Below, piece by piece: positions 16,802 to 25,700 of a stretch of DNA of 64,000 nt. The DNA is from Melioribacter sp051488665. GTDB taxonomy: Bacteria; Bacteroidota; Ignavibacteria; Ignavibacteriales; Melioribacteraceae. Where the stretch lies: assembly GCF_051488665.1 (NCBI RefSeq), contig NZ_JBPSEG010000006.1, forward strand, positions 1 through 64,000, given 5' to 3'. The notes below the pieces were generated by a model. That model was not told the origin of the DNA, searched no databases, and was given only the letters and a program-made list of their open reading frames with translations. A program made the translations under genes and the position numbers. Position 1 is the stretch's first letter. Each line of letters starts with the position of its first letter.

Positions 16802-18370
16802 ATGCTCAATTATATCTGGCTGGCTCTCCTTTCAATCGGAATCGCTTCGGCTGTTATCTGTGACTTATCTGATTATCATGAAAACAAATATATGAACGGG
16901 AAAAATTTGCCCGCCTATTTTGTCCGAAGCGGAGAAAGCGAAGGCAAAGGCGAGTTGATAATTCCGAAAGATACCTATTCGGAATTTTACCGCTCTGAAA
17001 TTCAAAGAGACATAAGAAATAAAGTAGAGTATAAATCGACTAAAGAAAAAAACAAATACAACATAAAAATTACGATCGGGGAGAACGACCCTCAATTATG
17101 GAAGGAAATAGCCGCCGCAAACGGGGATAAAAACGACATTACGGGAAAACTTATAATAAATAAAGAGATCGATTCGGACAGAGCCGAAGCGTTTCTGCAA
17201 GTGGAAGAAGTAAATTTTCTAAAACTGAAAAACGTTACAAATGCGGCAATCGACTATGCGTCTACCGCCGTGAATATTTCTTTGGGATTGATCGGAATAA
17301 TGGCTCTGTGGCTCGGCTTAATGAAAATAGCGGAAGACGCCGGTCTAATTCGTAAAATATCGGTACTGATTAAGCCTCTTACAAAATTTCTTTTTCCCGA
17401 TGTGCCGCACGACCATCCCGCAATCGGTTCGATTATTATGAATATATCGGCAAACATGTTGGGATTGGGTAACGCCGCTACTCCGTTCGGTCTTAAAGCA
17501 ATGGAAGAACTCGACGCTTTAAATGATAAAAAAGGAACCGCTACGAACGCAATGTGTATGTTTCTGGCAATCAACACAGCCGGATTGACATTGATACCCG
17601 CTACTGCAATAGCAGTGCGAGCCGCGGCTGGCAGCAGCCAACCTGCAATTATAATCGGCACTTCATTTTTCGGAGCTTTATGCGCCACTGTTGCCGGAAT
17701 TACCACGGCAAAAATTTTCGAGTACGTTTCAAAAGGGAGAGTAGATTTAAGATCGTTTGTCAAACCTCTTTTTTTCTTTTTGCTTTTCATTGGCATGGCA
17801 GTAATTCTATTCTTTTACGGCATTTCTGCCGAGGCGCTAAAAAATACAGTGCAAATTGTATCGACTGTCGCTATCCCTTTGATAATACTGGCGTTCGTAG
17901 GATACGGCGTTTTGAAAAAAATAAAAATTTATGAAGTATTTGTGGAGGGCGCAAAAGAAGGATTTAAGATCGCCGTGAAAATAATTCCATATCTGGTTGC
18001 AATGCTCGTTGCAATCGGAATTTTCCGAGCCGGCGGCGCGCTCGATTTGTTTGTAAAACTCCTGTCTCCGTTGACTGATTTAATCGGTTTTCCGGCAGAG
18101 GCTCTGCCGATGGCTCTAATGCGTCCTCTTTCGGGAAGCGGCTCGCTCGGCATTATGTCAGAAATTATTACCGTTCACGGTCCCGATTCGTTTATCGGAA
18201 TTTTGGTTTCAACAATTATGGGTAGCACCGAAACTACATTTTATGTCTTGGCGCTCTACTTCGGTTCGGTTAATATTAAAAGAGCTCGTCATGCCGTTAT
18301 CGCAGGCATAGCCGCAGATATTGCCGGTATTCTCGGAGCGCTTTTTATCGTAAAACTTTTATTCGGATAA
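16802..18370 (+). CDS. SpmA-SpmB fusion membrane protein (nucleoside-recognition/Gate domains)
   Basis: A 522-residue inner-membrane protein. One N-terminal helix is followed by a hydrophilic stretch (about residues 25-140) and then two Gate (nucleoside-recognition) domains. The first has 'GNAATPFGLKAMEEL' like SpmA; the second has 'RPLSGSGSLGIMSEII' and 'IMGSTETTFYVLALYFG' like SpmB. In spore formers these are separate spore-maturation proteins; outside them the fused form is widespread and its transported substrate is unknown. The ATG at 16802 has no clear ribosome site. The next gene starts 3 bases after the stop. The spore name should not be read as evidence of sporulation. Confidence 0.85.
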   Translation: MLNYIWLALLSIGIASAVICDLSDYHENKYMNGKNLPAYFVRSGESEGKGELIIPKDTYSEFYRSEIQRDIRNKVEYKSTKEKNKYNIKITIGENDPQLWKEIAAANGDKNDITGKLIINKEIDSDRAEAFLQVEEVNFLKLKNVTNAAIDYASTAVNISLGLIGIMALWLGLMKIAEDAGLIRKISVLIKPLTKFLFPDVPHDHPAIGSIIMNISANMLGLGNAATPFGLKAMEELDALNDKKGTATNAMCMFLAINTAGLTLIPATAIAVRAAAGSSQPAIIIGTSFFGALCATVAGITTAKIFEYVSKGRVDLRSFVKPLFFFLLFIGMAVILFFYGISAEALKNTVQIVSTVAIPLIILAFVGYGVLKKIKIYEVFVEGAKEGFKIAVKIIPYLVAMLVAIGIFRAGGALDLFVKLLSPLTDLIGFPAEALPMALMRPLSGSGSLGIMSEIITVHGPDSFIGILVSTIMGSTETTFYVLALYFGSVNIKRARHAVIAGIAADIAGILGALFIVKLLFG

Positions 18371-18373
18371 AAA

Positions 18374-19333
18374 ATGGCTAAAAAAGTATTCATAACAAGC
18401 AAACTCCCCGGTAAAATCGACAGGTATTTGAGGTCAAGAGGTTTTACGGTTTCGGTTTACACCGGAAAAGAACCGGTATCAAAAAATGAATTGATTAAAA
18501 AAGCTTCAAAAGCCGAAGGTATTATAACGTTGCTGTCAAATAAAGTCGACCGGGAAGTTTTAGACGAATTGTCAAATTGTAAAGTGATTGCAAATTTCGC
18601 CGTCGGTTACAATAATATCGATATTCAATACGCAAAAAAGAAAGGGATTGTAGTTACAAATACGCCCGGTGTTTTGAGCGACGCAACCGCCGAACTAACA
18701 ATCTCTTTAATTCTGGCGTGCACGCGACGTTTGATCGAAGCCGAAAAATTTATGCGCGAAGGCAAATTCAAAGGATGGATGCCCGACTTGTTTTTGGGAA
18801 CAGAACTGAAAGGTAAAACCGTAGGGATAGTCGGCGCGGGTGAGATAGGAACGGAAGTAGCCCGGAGAATTAAAGCTTTCAAAACAAAAATCATCTATTT
18901 CAATAGATCGAAAAATTCGATTATCGAAAATGAATTGAAAGGGAAAAAAGTTAGTCTCGATTTCCTGATGAAAAATGCGGATATAATTTCCGTTCATCTT
19001 CCCCTTACGGAAGACACTTATCATATTATCAATCGCTCTAATCTGAAACTGATGAAAAAGAGCGCAATTATTGTAAACGCAGCGCGCGGAGAGGTGATTG
19101 AAGAAAAATATTTAATAGAATTATTGAAGAAGAAAAAAATTAAAGGCGCGGGTTTCGACGTCTATGAAAACGAGCCGGATATAAATCCGGAATTGTTGAA
19201 ACTGCAAAACGTCGTTCTTCTGCCGCATATCGGCAGCGCTACTACGGAAACAAGAGAAGAAATGGCTATGCTGGCTGCCCGGAACGTCGAAGCCGTATTG
19301 AAAGGCAAAAAGCCGATTACTCCGGTTAATTGA
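18374..19333 (+). CDS. D-2-hydroxyacid dehydrogenase (glyoxylate/hydroxypyruvate reductase type)
   Basis: A 319-residue NAD(P)-dependent dehydrogenase. The nucleotide-binding motif is 'GIVGAGEIGTEVARR' (GxGxxG) near residue 153, the catalytic Arg is in 'NAARGEVIEE', the Glu in 'ENEPDINPELL' and the His in 'LLPHIGSAT'. Sequence near the N-terminus ('KVFITSKLPG') is typical of the GyaR/glycerate dehydrogenase group, which reduces glyoxylate or hydroxypyruvate. It follows the SpmA-SpmB gene by 3 bases. A specific substrate cannot be assigned from the sequence. Confidence 0.88.
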   Translation: MAKKVFITSKLPGKIDRYLRSRGFTVSVYTGKEPVSKNELIKKASKAEGIITLLSNKVDREVLDELSNCKVIANFAVGYNNIDIQYAKKKGIVVTNTPGVLSDATAELTISLILACTRRLIEAEKFMREGKFKGWMPDLFLGTELKGKTVGIVGAGEIGTEVARRIKAFKTKIIYFNRSKNSIIENELKGKKVSLDFLMKNADIISVHLPLTEDTYHIINRSNLKLMKKSAIIVNAARGEVIEEKYLIELLKKKKIKGAGFDVYENEPDINPELLKLQNVVLLPHIGSATTETREEMAMLAARNVEAVLKGKKPITPVN

Positions 19334-19365
19334 TTTGTGGAATGGATAGTAAATAACTATTTTTA
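19334..19365 (+). promoter_or_regulatory. Candidate promoter of ald
   Basis: TTTG at 19334-19337, a 20-base spacer and TATTTTTA at 19358-19365 are close to the Bacteroidota consensus, lacking the final G. The leader before the ATG at 19390 would be only about 20 bases and has no SD sequence. Confidence 0.45.
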
Positions 19366-19389
19366 CTTAAAATAAATAAAAGTGTGCTT

Positions 19390-20511
19390 ATGAGAATCGG
19401 AATACCGAAAGAAAAGCATTATGAAGAAAAGAGGGTAGCTCTGGCTCCGGCCGGAGTCAATACTCTGGTTAAATCGGGTCATACCGTTTTTATCGAAACA
19501 GGCGCCGGATTGGACAGTCATTTTACAGACGAAGAATACAGGCAGGTGGGTGCAAATATTGTTTATTCCGCCGAAGAGGTTTATCAACGCGCCGATATGA
19601 TTGTTAAGATTGCCCCTTTAACGGACGAAGAAGCCGATTTGTTAAAAGACGAACAAATAATTTTTTCATTCTTATATCTGGCTGTTAATAAAAAGAGCAT
19701 TATCGAAAAACTGCTGAAAAAGAAAATAGTGGCAATTGCTTACGAATTAATCGAAAAGGGAGATCACCTGCCGGTGCTTCAGTCGATGAGCGAAATAGCG
19801 GGACAGCTGGCGGTTCAAGCCGGCGAGCGTTATCTCGGCAGCGATCATCCGATCGGCAGAGGAATATTATTGGGAGGCATTCCCGGCGTAGCGCCTGCGG
19901 CAGTCGTTATTTTAGGCGCCGGCGTAGTCGGTTTTAATGCCGCAAGAACAGCTTATTCGAGAGGAGCTCATGTTATCGTCCTCGACAAAGATTTGAGAAG
20001 GCTTCAAAGAATTAACGACCTGATTTCGAAATCGATTACTACCGTAGCCGCGAACGAATATACGATTGCAAGGGGAGTAAAATTTGCCGATTTGCTGATT
20101 GGCGCAGTCCAAATGAAAGCCGAAAAAGCGCCGCATTTGATTACAGAAGAGATGGTTAAAACAATGAAGAAAGGTTCGGTAATTGTTGATGTATCGATCG
20201 ATCAGGGCGGATGCGTCGAAACAAGCAGACCCACTTCAATTTCCGATCCTATTTATGTAATGCACGATGTAATCCATTATTGCGTTCCGAATATGCCCGC
20301 GTTTGTTTCGAGGTCAGCTTCTTACGGTCTAACGAACGCAGCCATCGAATATATACTCGAAATTGCGGACAACGGACTTTCGAGAGCTTTATTGAGCGAC
20401 GCCGGGCTTTCGAAAGGCGTTTGCACTTTTAACGGCTTTTGTTCGAATGAAAACATTGCCGACGTTTACGGACTCGAATTCAGAAGATTACATATTTTCC
20501 CGACTAATTAA
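19390..20511 (+). CDS. ald: Alanine dehydrogenase
   Basis: A 373-residue enzyme that converts L-alanine, NAD+ and water to pyruvate, ammonium and NADH, or the reverse. Family motifs are 'MRIGIPKEKHYEEKRVALAP' at the N-terminus with the substrate-binding Arg and Lys, 'VKIAPLT', 'HLPVLQSMSEIAGQLAVQ' and the Rossmann motif 'ILGAGVVGFNAAR' near residue 178. I chose the ATG at 19390, where family members begin, rather than a GTG two codons earlier. Together with the Amt/PII genes it may help assimilate or release ammonium. It has its own candidate promoter, and the CoA-transferase gene follows after 14 bases. Confidence 0.93.
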   Translation: MRIGIPKEKHYEEKRVALAPAGVNTLVKSGHTVFIETGAGLDSHFTDEEYRQVGANIVYSAEEVYQRADMIVKIAPLTDEEADLLKDEQIIFSFLYLAVNKKSIIEKLLKKKIVAIAYELIEKGDHLPVLQSMSEIAGQLAVQAGERYLGSDHPIGRGILLGGIPGVAPAAVVILGAGVVGFNAARTAYSRGAHVIVLDKDLRRLQRINDLISKSITTVAANEYTIARGVKFADLLIGAVQMKAEKAPHLITEEMVKTMKKGSVIVDVSIDQGGCVETSRPTSISDPIYVMHDVIHYCVPNMPAFVSRSASYGLTNAAIEYILEIADNGLSRALLSDAGLSKGVCTFNGFCSNENIADVYGLEFRRLHIFPTN

Positions 20512-20525
20512 AAATTGGGTGCTTT

Positions 20526-21878
20526 ATGACTTTAGAACAAACAAGCATAAATAAAACTTCCGGCGCTCCGTGGATCAGCAAATATACGTCCAAACTCGTA
20601 AGCGCCGAAGAAGCGGTCAAGGTAATCAAAAGCGGAGATAAGATTGTAATTCAACCGGGATGCGCCGCGCCTTTGAATTTGATTAACGCAATGGTTAAAA
20701 GAAAAGACGAATTGTTCGGCGTCGAAATTTATCATATACTCGTTGTCGGGAACCTGCCTTATACTGAACCGGGAATGGAAAAACATTTCAAACACAAAGC
20801 CTTTTTTATCGGGCATAATACAAGAAAAGCCGTAAACGAAGGACGCGCCGAATTTATTCCGATTTTTCTTTCCGAGGTTACGCTTCTCTTCAAGCGCGGA
20901 GTTTTGCAGGCTGACGTTGCCATGATTCACGTTTCGCCGCCGGACGAACACGGTTTTTGCAGTTACGGTATCGATGTAGGCAATATTAAAACTCCGGCGG
21001 AAAAAGCTAAAGTGGTAATTGCGCAGGTAAACAAGCAAATGCCGAGAGGTCTGGGCAATAGTTTCATTCATATAAATAAAATCGATTATATCGTCGAAGT
21101 GGACGAACCGTTGCAGGAACTGCCGCAGGTAGACCCGAACGCATCCAAGGAAGAACTCGAAATATACGATAAAATTGGCCGTAACGTTGCCAATCTTATC
21201 GAGGACGGCTCAACTATTCAAATGGGTATCGGATCGATACCCGATGCGGTGCTGAAATATTTACACGAAAAAAATGATCTGGGCGTCCACACGGAAATGT
21301 TTTCAGACGGACTAATAGAACTGATTGAAGAAGGAGTGGTAAACGGCGAGAAGAAAACTCTTCATCCGGGAAAAATAATAGCCGGATTCGTTCTCGGCAC
21401 GAAAAAGTCGTATCGTTTTATCGACAATAATCCGATCTTCGAATTTCATCCGCAGGAATACGTAAACGATCCGTTTTTAATTGCCAAGAACAATAAAATG
21501 GTGGCTATCAATTCTGCCATCGAAATAGACCTTACAGGGCAGGTGTGCGCCGACAGTATCGGCACTAAATTATACAGCGGCATAGGCGGACAGGTCGATT
21601 TTGTGCGCGGAGCCGCTAGGTCCGAAGGAGGCAAGCCGATTATCGCGCTTCCGGCTGCAACGTCGAATATGAAATTTTCTAAAATTGTGCCGACTCTTAA
21701 AGAAGGCGCGGGAGTTGTTACCTCGAGAGGGGACGTCCATTACGTTGTTACCGAATACGGAATTGCCAATCTGTTCGGTAAAACCATTCAGGAGCGGGCT
21801 CGCGCTTTAATTGAAATTGCTCATCCTGCTTTCAGGGACGAATTAACGGAATTTGCCAAAAAGACTTATCATATATGA
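20526..21878 (+). CDS. Acetyl-CoA hydrolase/transferase family CoA-transferase
   Basis: A 450-residue class I CoA-transferase of the Cat1/4-hydroxybutyrate CoA-transferase group. The N-terminal half has 'GDKIVIQPGCAAPLNLINAM', the C-terminal half 'IQMGIGSIPDAVLKYL' and the catalytic glutamate in 'HTEMFSDGLIELIEEG'; 'YSGIGGQVDFVRGAARSEGG' is a typical CoA-binding segment. These enzymes exchange CoA between acyl groups such as acetate, propionate, succinate, butyrate or 4-hydroxybutyrate. The acceptor cannot be told from the sequence; in a fermenter, acetate or propionate formation is plausible. The gene lies between ald and a phosphatase with which it overlaps by 4 bases. Confidence 0.88.
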   Translation: MTLEQTSINKTSGAPWISKYTSKLVSAEEAVKVIKSGDKIVIQPGCAAPLNLINAMVKRKDELFGVEIYHILVVGNLPYTEPGMEKHFKHKAFFIGHNTRKAVNEGRAEFIPIFLSEVTLLFKRGVLQADVAMIHVSPPDEHGFCSYGIDVGNIKTPAEKAKVVIAQVNKQMPRGLGNSFIHINKIDYIVEVDEPLQELPQVDPNASKEELEIYDKIGRNVANLIEDGSTIQMGIGSIPDAVLKYLHEKNDLGVHTEMFSDGLIELIEEGVVNGEKKTLHPGKIIAGFVLGTKKSYRFIDNNPIFEFHPQEYVNDPFLIAKNNKMVAINSAIEIDLTGQVCADSIGTKLYSGIGGQVDFVRGAARSEGGKPIIALPAATSNMKFSKIVPTLKEGAGVVTSRGDVHYVVTEYGIANLFGKTIQERARALIEIAHPAFRDELTEFAKKTYHI

Positions 21879-22564
21879 TTGCTGTTATCGGCGACATTCA
21901 CGGTTGTTTTTTTACGCTTAAAGCGCTTTACCAGAATATTAAAGAAAAATATCCGGGTATCGAAATTTATACTGTCGGCGATCTGGTCGACAGAGGAAAT
22001 TTCAGTTATGACGTAATTAAATTCGTTATTAAAAACGAGATTAAAATTACTCCGGGCAATCACGATTATATGTTCTATCATTTCTTTAAAGATCCATCGA
22101 GCGTATTTGCCCGTTCCTGGTTTTTTAACGGCAACGAACCGACGCTTCTTTCTTATGAAGATCATCAAAAGGAAATGTTCGAGCATATCGATTTTATAAA
22201 ACAGGCTCCGCTCTATTATAACCTTGAGGATTGTTTTATTTCGCATGCAGGTATTTCGAACAGTTACGAAAAGTACCTGCCGGAAGATTTCCGGAATAAT
22301 CTCGAACTCCTGGCTCCGTTTATCGAAGCCGATATTAATACCGACCGGGGAGTGATGTGGACGCGCGATCCTTTGCTCAATTTAGGAAAACTCCAGATTG
22401 TCGGTCATACCAAACAGCCCGACGTAACATTTGTTGAAGATTCAAACGCGGTTTATATCGATACGGGCGCTTGCGTAGGAAACAAATTGAGCGCAGTTAT
22501 TGTCGAAAAAAATAATATTATCGATACGCTTGACGTTAAAACCGAATTGAAGGATATTATTTAG
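21875..22564 (+). CDS. Metallophosphoesterase, PPP-type protein phosphatase
   Basis: A 229-residue metallophosphatase of the bacterial Ser/Thr phosphatase (PrpA-like) group. The metal-binding motifs are GDIHGC, GDLVDRG and GNHDYM in the first 70 residues, and later histidines in 'ISHAGIS' and 'VGHTKQP'. It may dephosphorylate proteins or hydrolyse diadenosine tetraphosphate. It starts with an ATGA overlap on the CoA-transferase gene. The stop TAG is the first unit of a TAGGGAT heptamer tract. Confidence 0.88.
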   Translation: MIAVIGDIHGCFFTLKALYQNIKEKYPGIEIYTVGDLVDRGNFSYDVIKFVIKNEIKITPGNHDYMFYHFFKDPSSVFARSWFFNGNEPTLLSYEDHQKEMFEHIDFIKQAPLYYNLEDCFISHAGISNSYEKYLPEDFRNNLELLAPFIEADINTDRGVMWTRDPLLNLGKLQIVGHTKQPDVTFVEDSNAVYIDTGACVGNKLSAVIVEKNNIIDTLDVKTELKDII

Positions 22565-22610
22565 GGATTAGGGATTAGTTGTTAGGGATTAGTAAGAGGG
22601 GATTGGTTGT
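22562..22610 (+). repeat. Degenerate heptamer tract TAGGGAT, seven units
   Basis: In phase from 22562 the units read TAGGGAT, TAGGGAT, TAGTTGT, TAGGGAT, TAGTAAG, AGGGGAT, TGGTTGT. The tract begins at the stop codon of the phosphatase gene and lies before the sprA promoter. Similar units occur at 1072-1092, also across a stop codon. G-runs spaced by 4 bases on the plus strand could form a two-layer or three-layer G-quadruplex at best weakly. Function is unknown. Confidence 0.7.
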
Positions 22611-22640
22611 TTTGTAGAAGAAAATTTATTTATTGACGGA

Positions 22641-22671
22641 TTGTAAAGTCAAAAAAAATTGCTAAATTTTG
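22641..22671 (+). promoter_or_regulatory. Candidate promoter of sprA
   Basis: TTG at 22641-22643, a 19-base spacer and TAAATTTT(G) at 22663-22671 are close to the Bacteroidota consensus. Transcription would start near 22677, about 55 bases before the proposed TTG start of sprA, with GGGGAGG in the leader at 22683-22689. Confidence 0.5.
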
Positions 22672-22732
22672 AACGAAAAAAAGGGGAGGTATATAGATTA
22701 TTATTCTACTATTCTTGTAACTAATTGGCAGG

Positions 22733-25700
22733 TTGAAAATCTATTCCGGTAAAAAAAATATTCTTATTCGGGTAATAATCTTTATAGCCTTAAGCGGACT
22801 CGTTACAACGGGATTCAAATTAGCCTCCCCGAAAGGCAAAAAGGGCAATCTGTACAATCCCGAAAGTATTTTAAATTATCGTCAGTCCGGATTAAAATAT
22901 CTTTCCGTCCCGGATTCCACAGAAAAAGACGAAGAAGAATTGAGACGCGATTCAACGATTGTCGAATTATCGCGCCGGGATTCTCTGATTCTAAAAGCCA
23001 AACAGGATTCGATACGCCGGATTGATTCGCTTGCAGCGGATTCGACTGCGCGCATAAAATATTTCAGCGCAAAACGCGACGACTATTATGTGGTGCCGTT
23101 CAGACCCAAAAGAAGATATCCCTTATTTATCGAGCCCTCGTCTGCTGTTCTAAAAAGGGTAGTGGAATTGGATTCAACCGGCTCTAAAGTGATTATCAAA
23201 GAGTTAATTGGCGACGACGAATACAGAATTTTACTCGAAATGTCGCTCGAGGATTATATTAATCTTAGACTTGCTTCGATAACAAAGGACGAATGGGAAA
23301 AGCTGGCGTACAAGTACGAACTCAAAGATCAGAATAAAGATTTAAGTCAGCTTATAACCGACATTACCAATATCGAAATTCCGCTGCCGAGCAAATCGTT
23401 GTTCAGCATTTTCGGACCTCCTAAAATAAACATTAAAATAGCAGGAGCGGTTGACATTCACGGAGCTTGGCGTAACGAAACCACAGAAGGGATTACCACT
23501 TCCGCGTTAGGCAACACTCGTAACGAGCCCGATTTCCGGCAGCAGGTGCAAATCAATCTTAGCGGAACAATAGGCGATAAACTAAACATTGCGGCGGATT
23601 GGAACACGGAACGTACGTTCCAATACGAAAACCAGCTGAAATTAAAATATACAGGCTACGAAGACGAAATAATCCAGAGTATCGAAGCGGGAAACGTATC
23701 GCTTCAAACTTCGCCGTTGATTGGCGGGAGCGAAGCTCTTTTCGGTATTAAAGCCAATTTTCAGTTAGGACCGTTGAAATTAACCGCTCTTGCTTCGCAG
23801 AAGAAAGGAGAAACTCAGGAAGTATCCGTCAGCGGCGGTTCTAAATCGCAGGAGTTTCAAATTCACGCTTACGATTATTCGCCTAATCACTTTTTTGTTC
23901 ATGAAGTTTATACCGACCCGAACTTGAAAGTTTTCAATCGCTATTACAGTAAATTTATTCCGGAGGTAATCGATTCTCTTAGGATAAAAGAAATTGAAGT
24001 CTGGAAAACTTACACCGGTTTATATAATCCGAATGAAAGAAAAGGGCACGCGTTTATCGATTTGCGACCCCGCAGAGCCAATGAAAAATACGACGATTTG
24101 AGGAATACTGATCAGCAAACTGTCAGCGGCGTACAGGAAATAGGCGTCCGCTGGATAAAATTACAGGAAAATGTCGATTACGAAGTTCACCCAGAGACAG
24201 GTTTCATCAGTTTCAAAACACAAATTCAACAGCAAGAGGCTGTTGCAGTTGCCTTCAGACGAGAAGGTCCTACTGCTTCTCCTGACGACGATATTTATTA
24301 CGGCGAGTTTCTTAAAGACGTTGCAGCCGACAGTTCCGCAAATATTGTATTGCTCTTAGTTAAACCTCCTAATCTTCAGCCTCAATTTAAAAAAGCCTGG
24401 AAACTTCAGCTAAAAAATATTTACGCTATCGGCGGAAGAGAAATTAATAAGGAAGGTTTCAAACTCGATATAAAATACCAGTTTGAAGGAGGCGAGGCTC
24501 AGAGCGACTATAACGGAATTAAATTAATTCAGGCGTTCGGATTCGATAAAACCGACGAGAGCGGTACTGGCGGTCCCGACGGCGCTTTTGATTTCATTCC
24601 GAGCAAAACAATTATAAAATCGACGGGCGAAATAATTTTCCCTGTCCTCGAGCCATTCGGAGACGATTTGCCGTCGGATTTGCCTTCTGAACTGCGCTAC
24701 GACGCAGTCTACGATACAACAGTCAATTTTGCCCGCCAGGACAGAGCCAAAGATAAATTTTTGATTACGGGCGAATATACCGCATCTGTAACGTCTTCAT
24801 ACAACATCGGATTCAACGTTGTTGAAAATTCCGTAAAAGTTCTTTTGAACGGCAACGCTTTGACTGAAGGCGTCGATTATACGGTCGATTATAATATCGG
24901 TCAGGTAATTATCAGGAAACCGGAAGCTCTTGTTCCGGGGGCTGATTTGAAAATTACATATGAGCAAAACGATTTGTTCCAGATGGCGTCAAAAACGTTA
25001 GTCGGTTTAAGAGGTCTTTACGAAATCGACCGCAACACTACGCTCGGATTTTCTTTTCTTAATTTGAATCAACAGACGTTAAGCGACAAAGTGAGAATCG
25101 GAGAGGAGCCGTTGAACAACTCGATATTCGGACTCGATTTCAAAACCAGCCTCGACATGCCGTTTCTCACAAAAGCAATCGACTACGTTATACCCACAAG
25201 CACGATGTCCAAACTTATTCTGAATGCCGAATATGCTTACATGAGTCCCGACCCGAATACTAAAAAAAGCGCTATTACGAGCGACGAAGGAAAAAGTATC
25301 GCATACATCGACGACTTCGAAGGAGCCAAGAGAATTATTCCACTCGGAATGCAATACGGAGCCTGGAAAGATATAAGCGTTCCAAACGGACTTCCATTTA
25401 TCGATGCTCTGCCGGAAATGGAAAGAATGAATCACAAAGCAAAAGCATACTGGTTCAACAGAACGCCTTCAGATGTGACAATATATGATTTGTACGGCAA
25501 TAGAAAGCAAGCCGCGCCGGATCAAAGTCTTATTACTGCTCTCGATTTTGTATACATTCCCGATAAGCCAGGATTTTATAACTGGAATCCCGATTTAGGC
25601 GATAAAAAGAAAAATTGGGCGGGAATGATGAAGCTTCTGTCGACTACGGCAAACAATCTTATTGAAGAAAACATCGAGTTTATTGAATTCTGGGTTAAAG

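Noticed and set aside
17254..17796. A 180-codon open frame on the minus strand
   Set aside because: Shadow of the SpmA-SpmB fusion gene; no ribosome site and no recognisable motif.
20532..21071. A 179-codon open frame on the minus strand
   Set aside because: It is the antisense shadow of the CoA-transferase gene, without family features.
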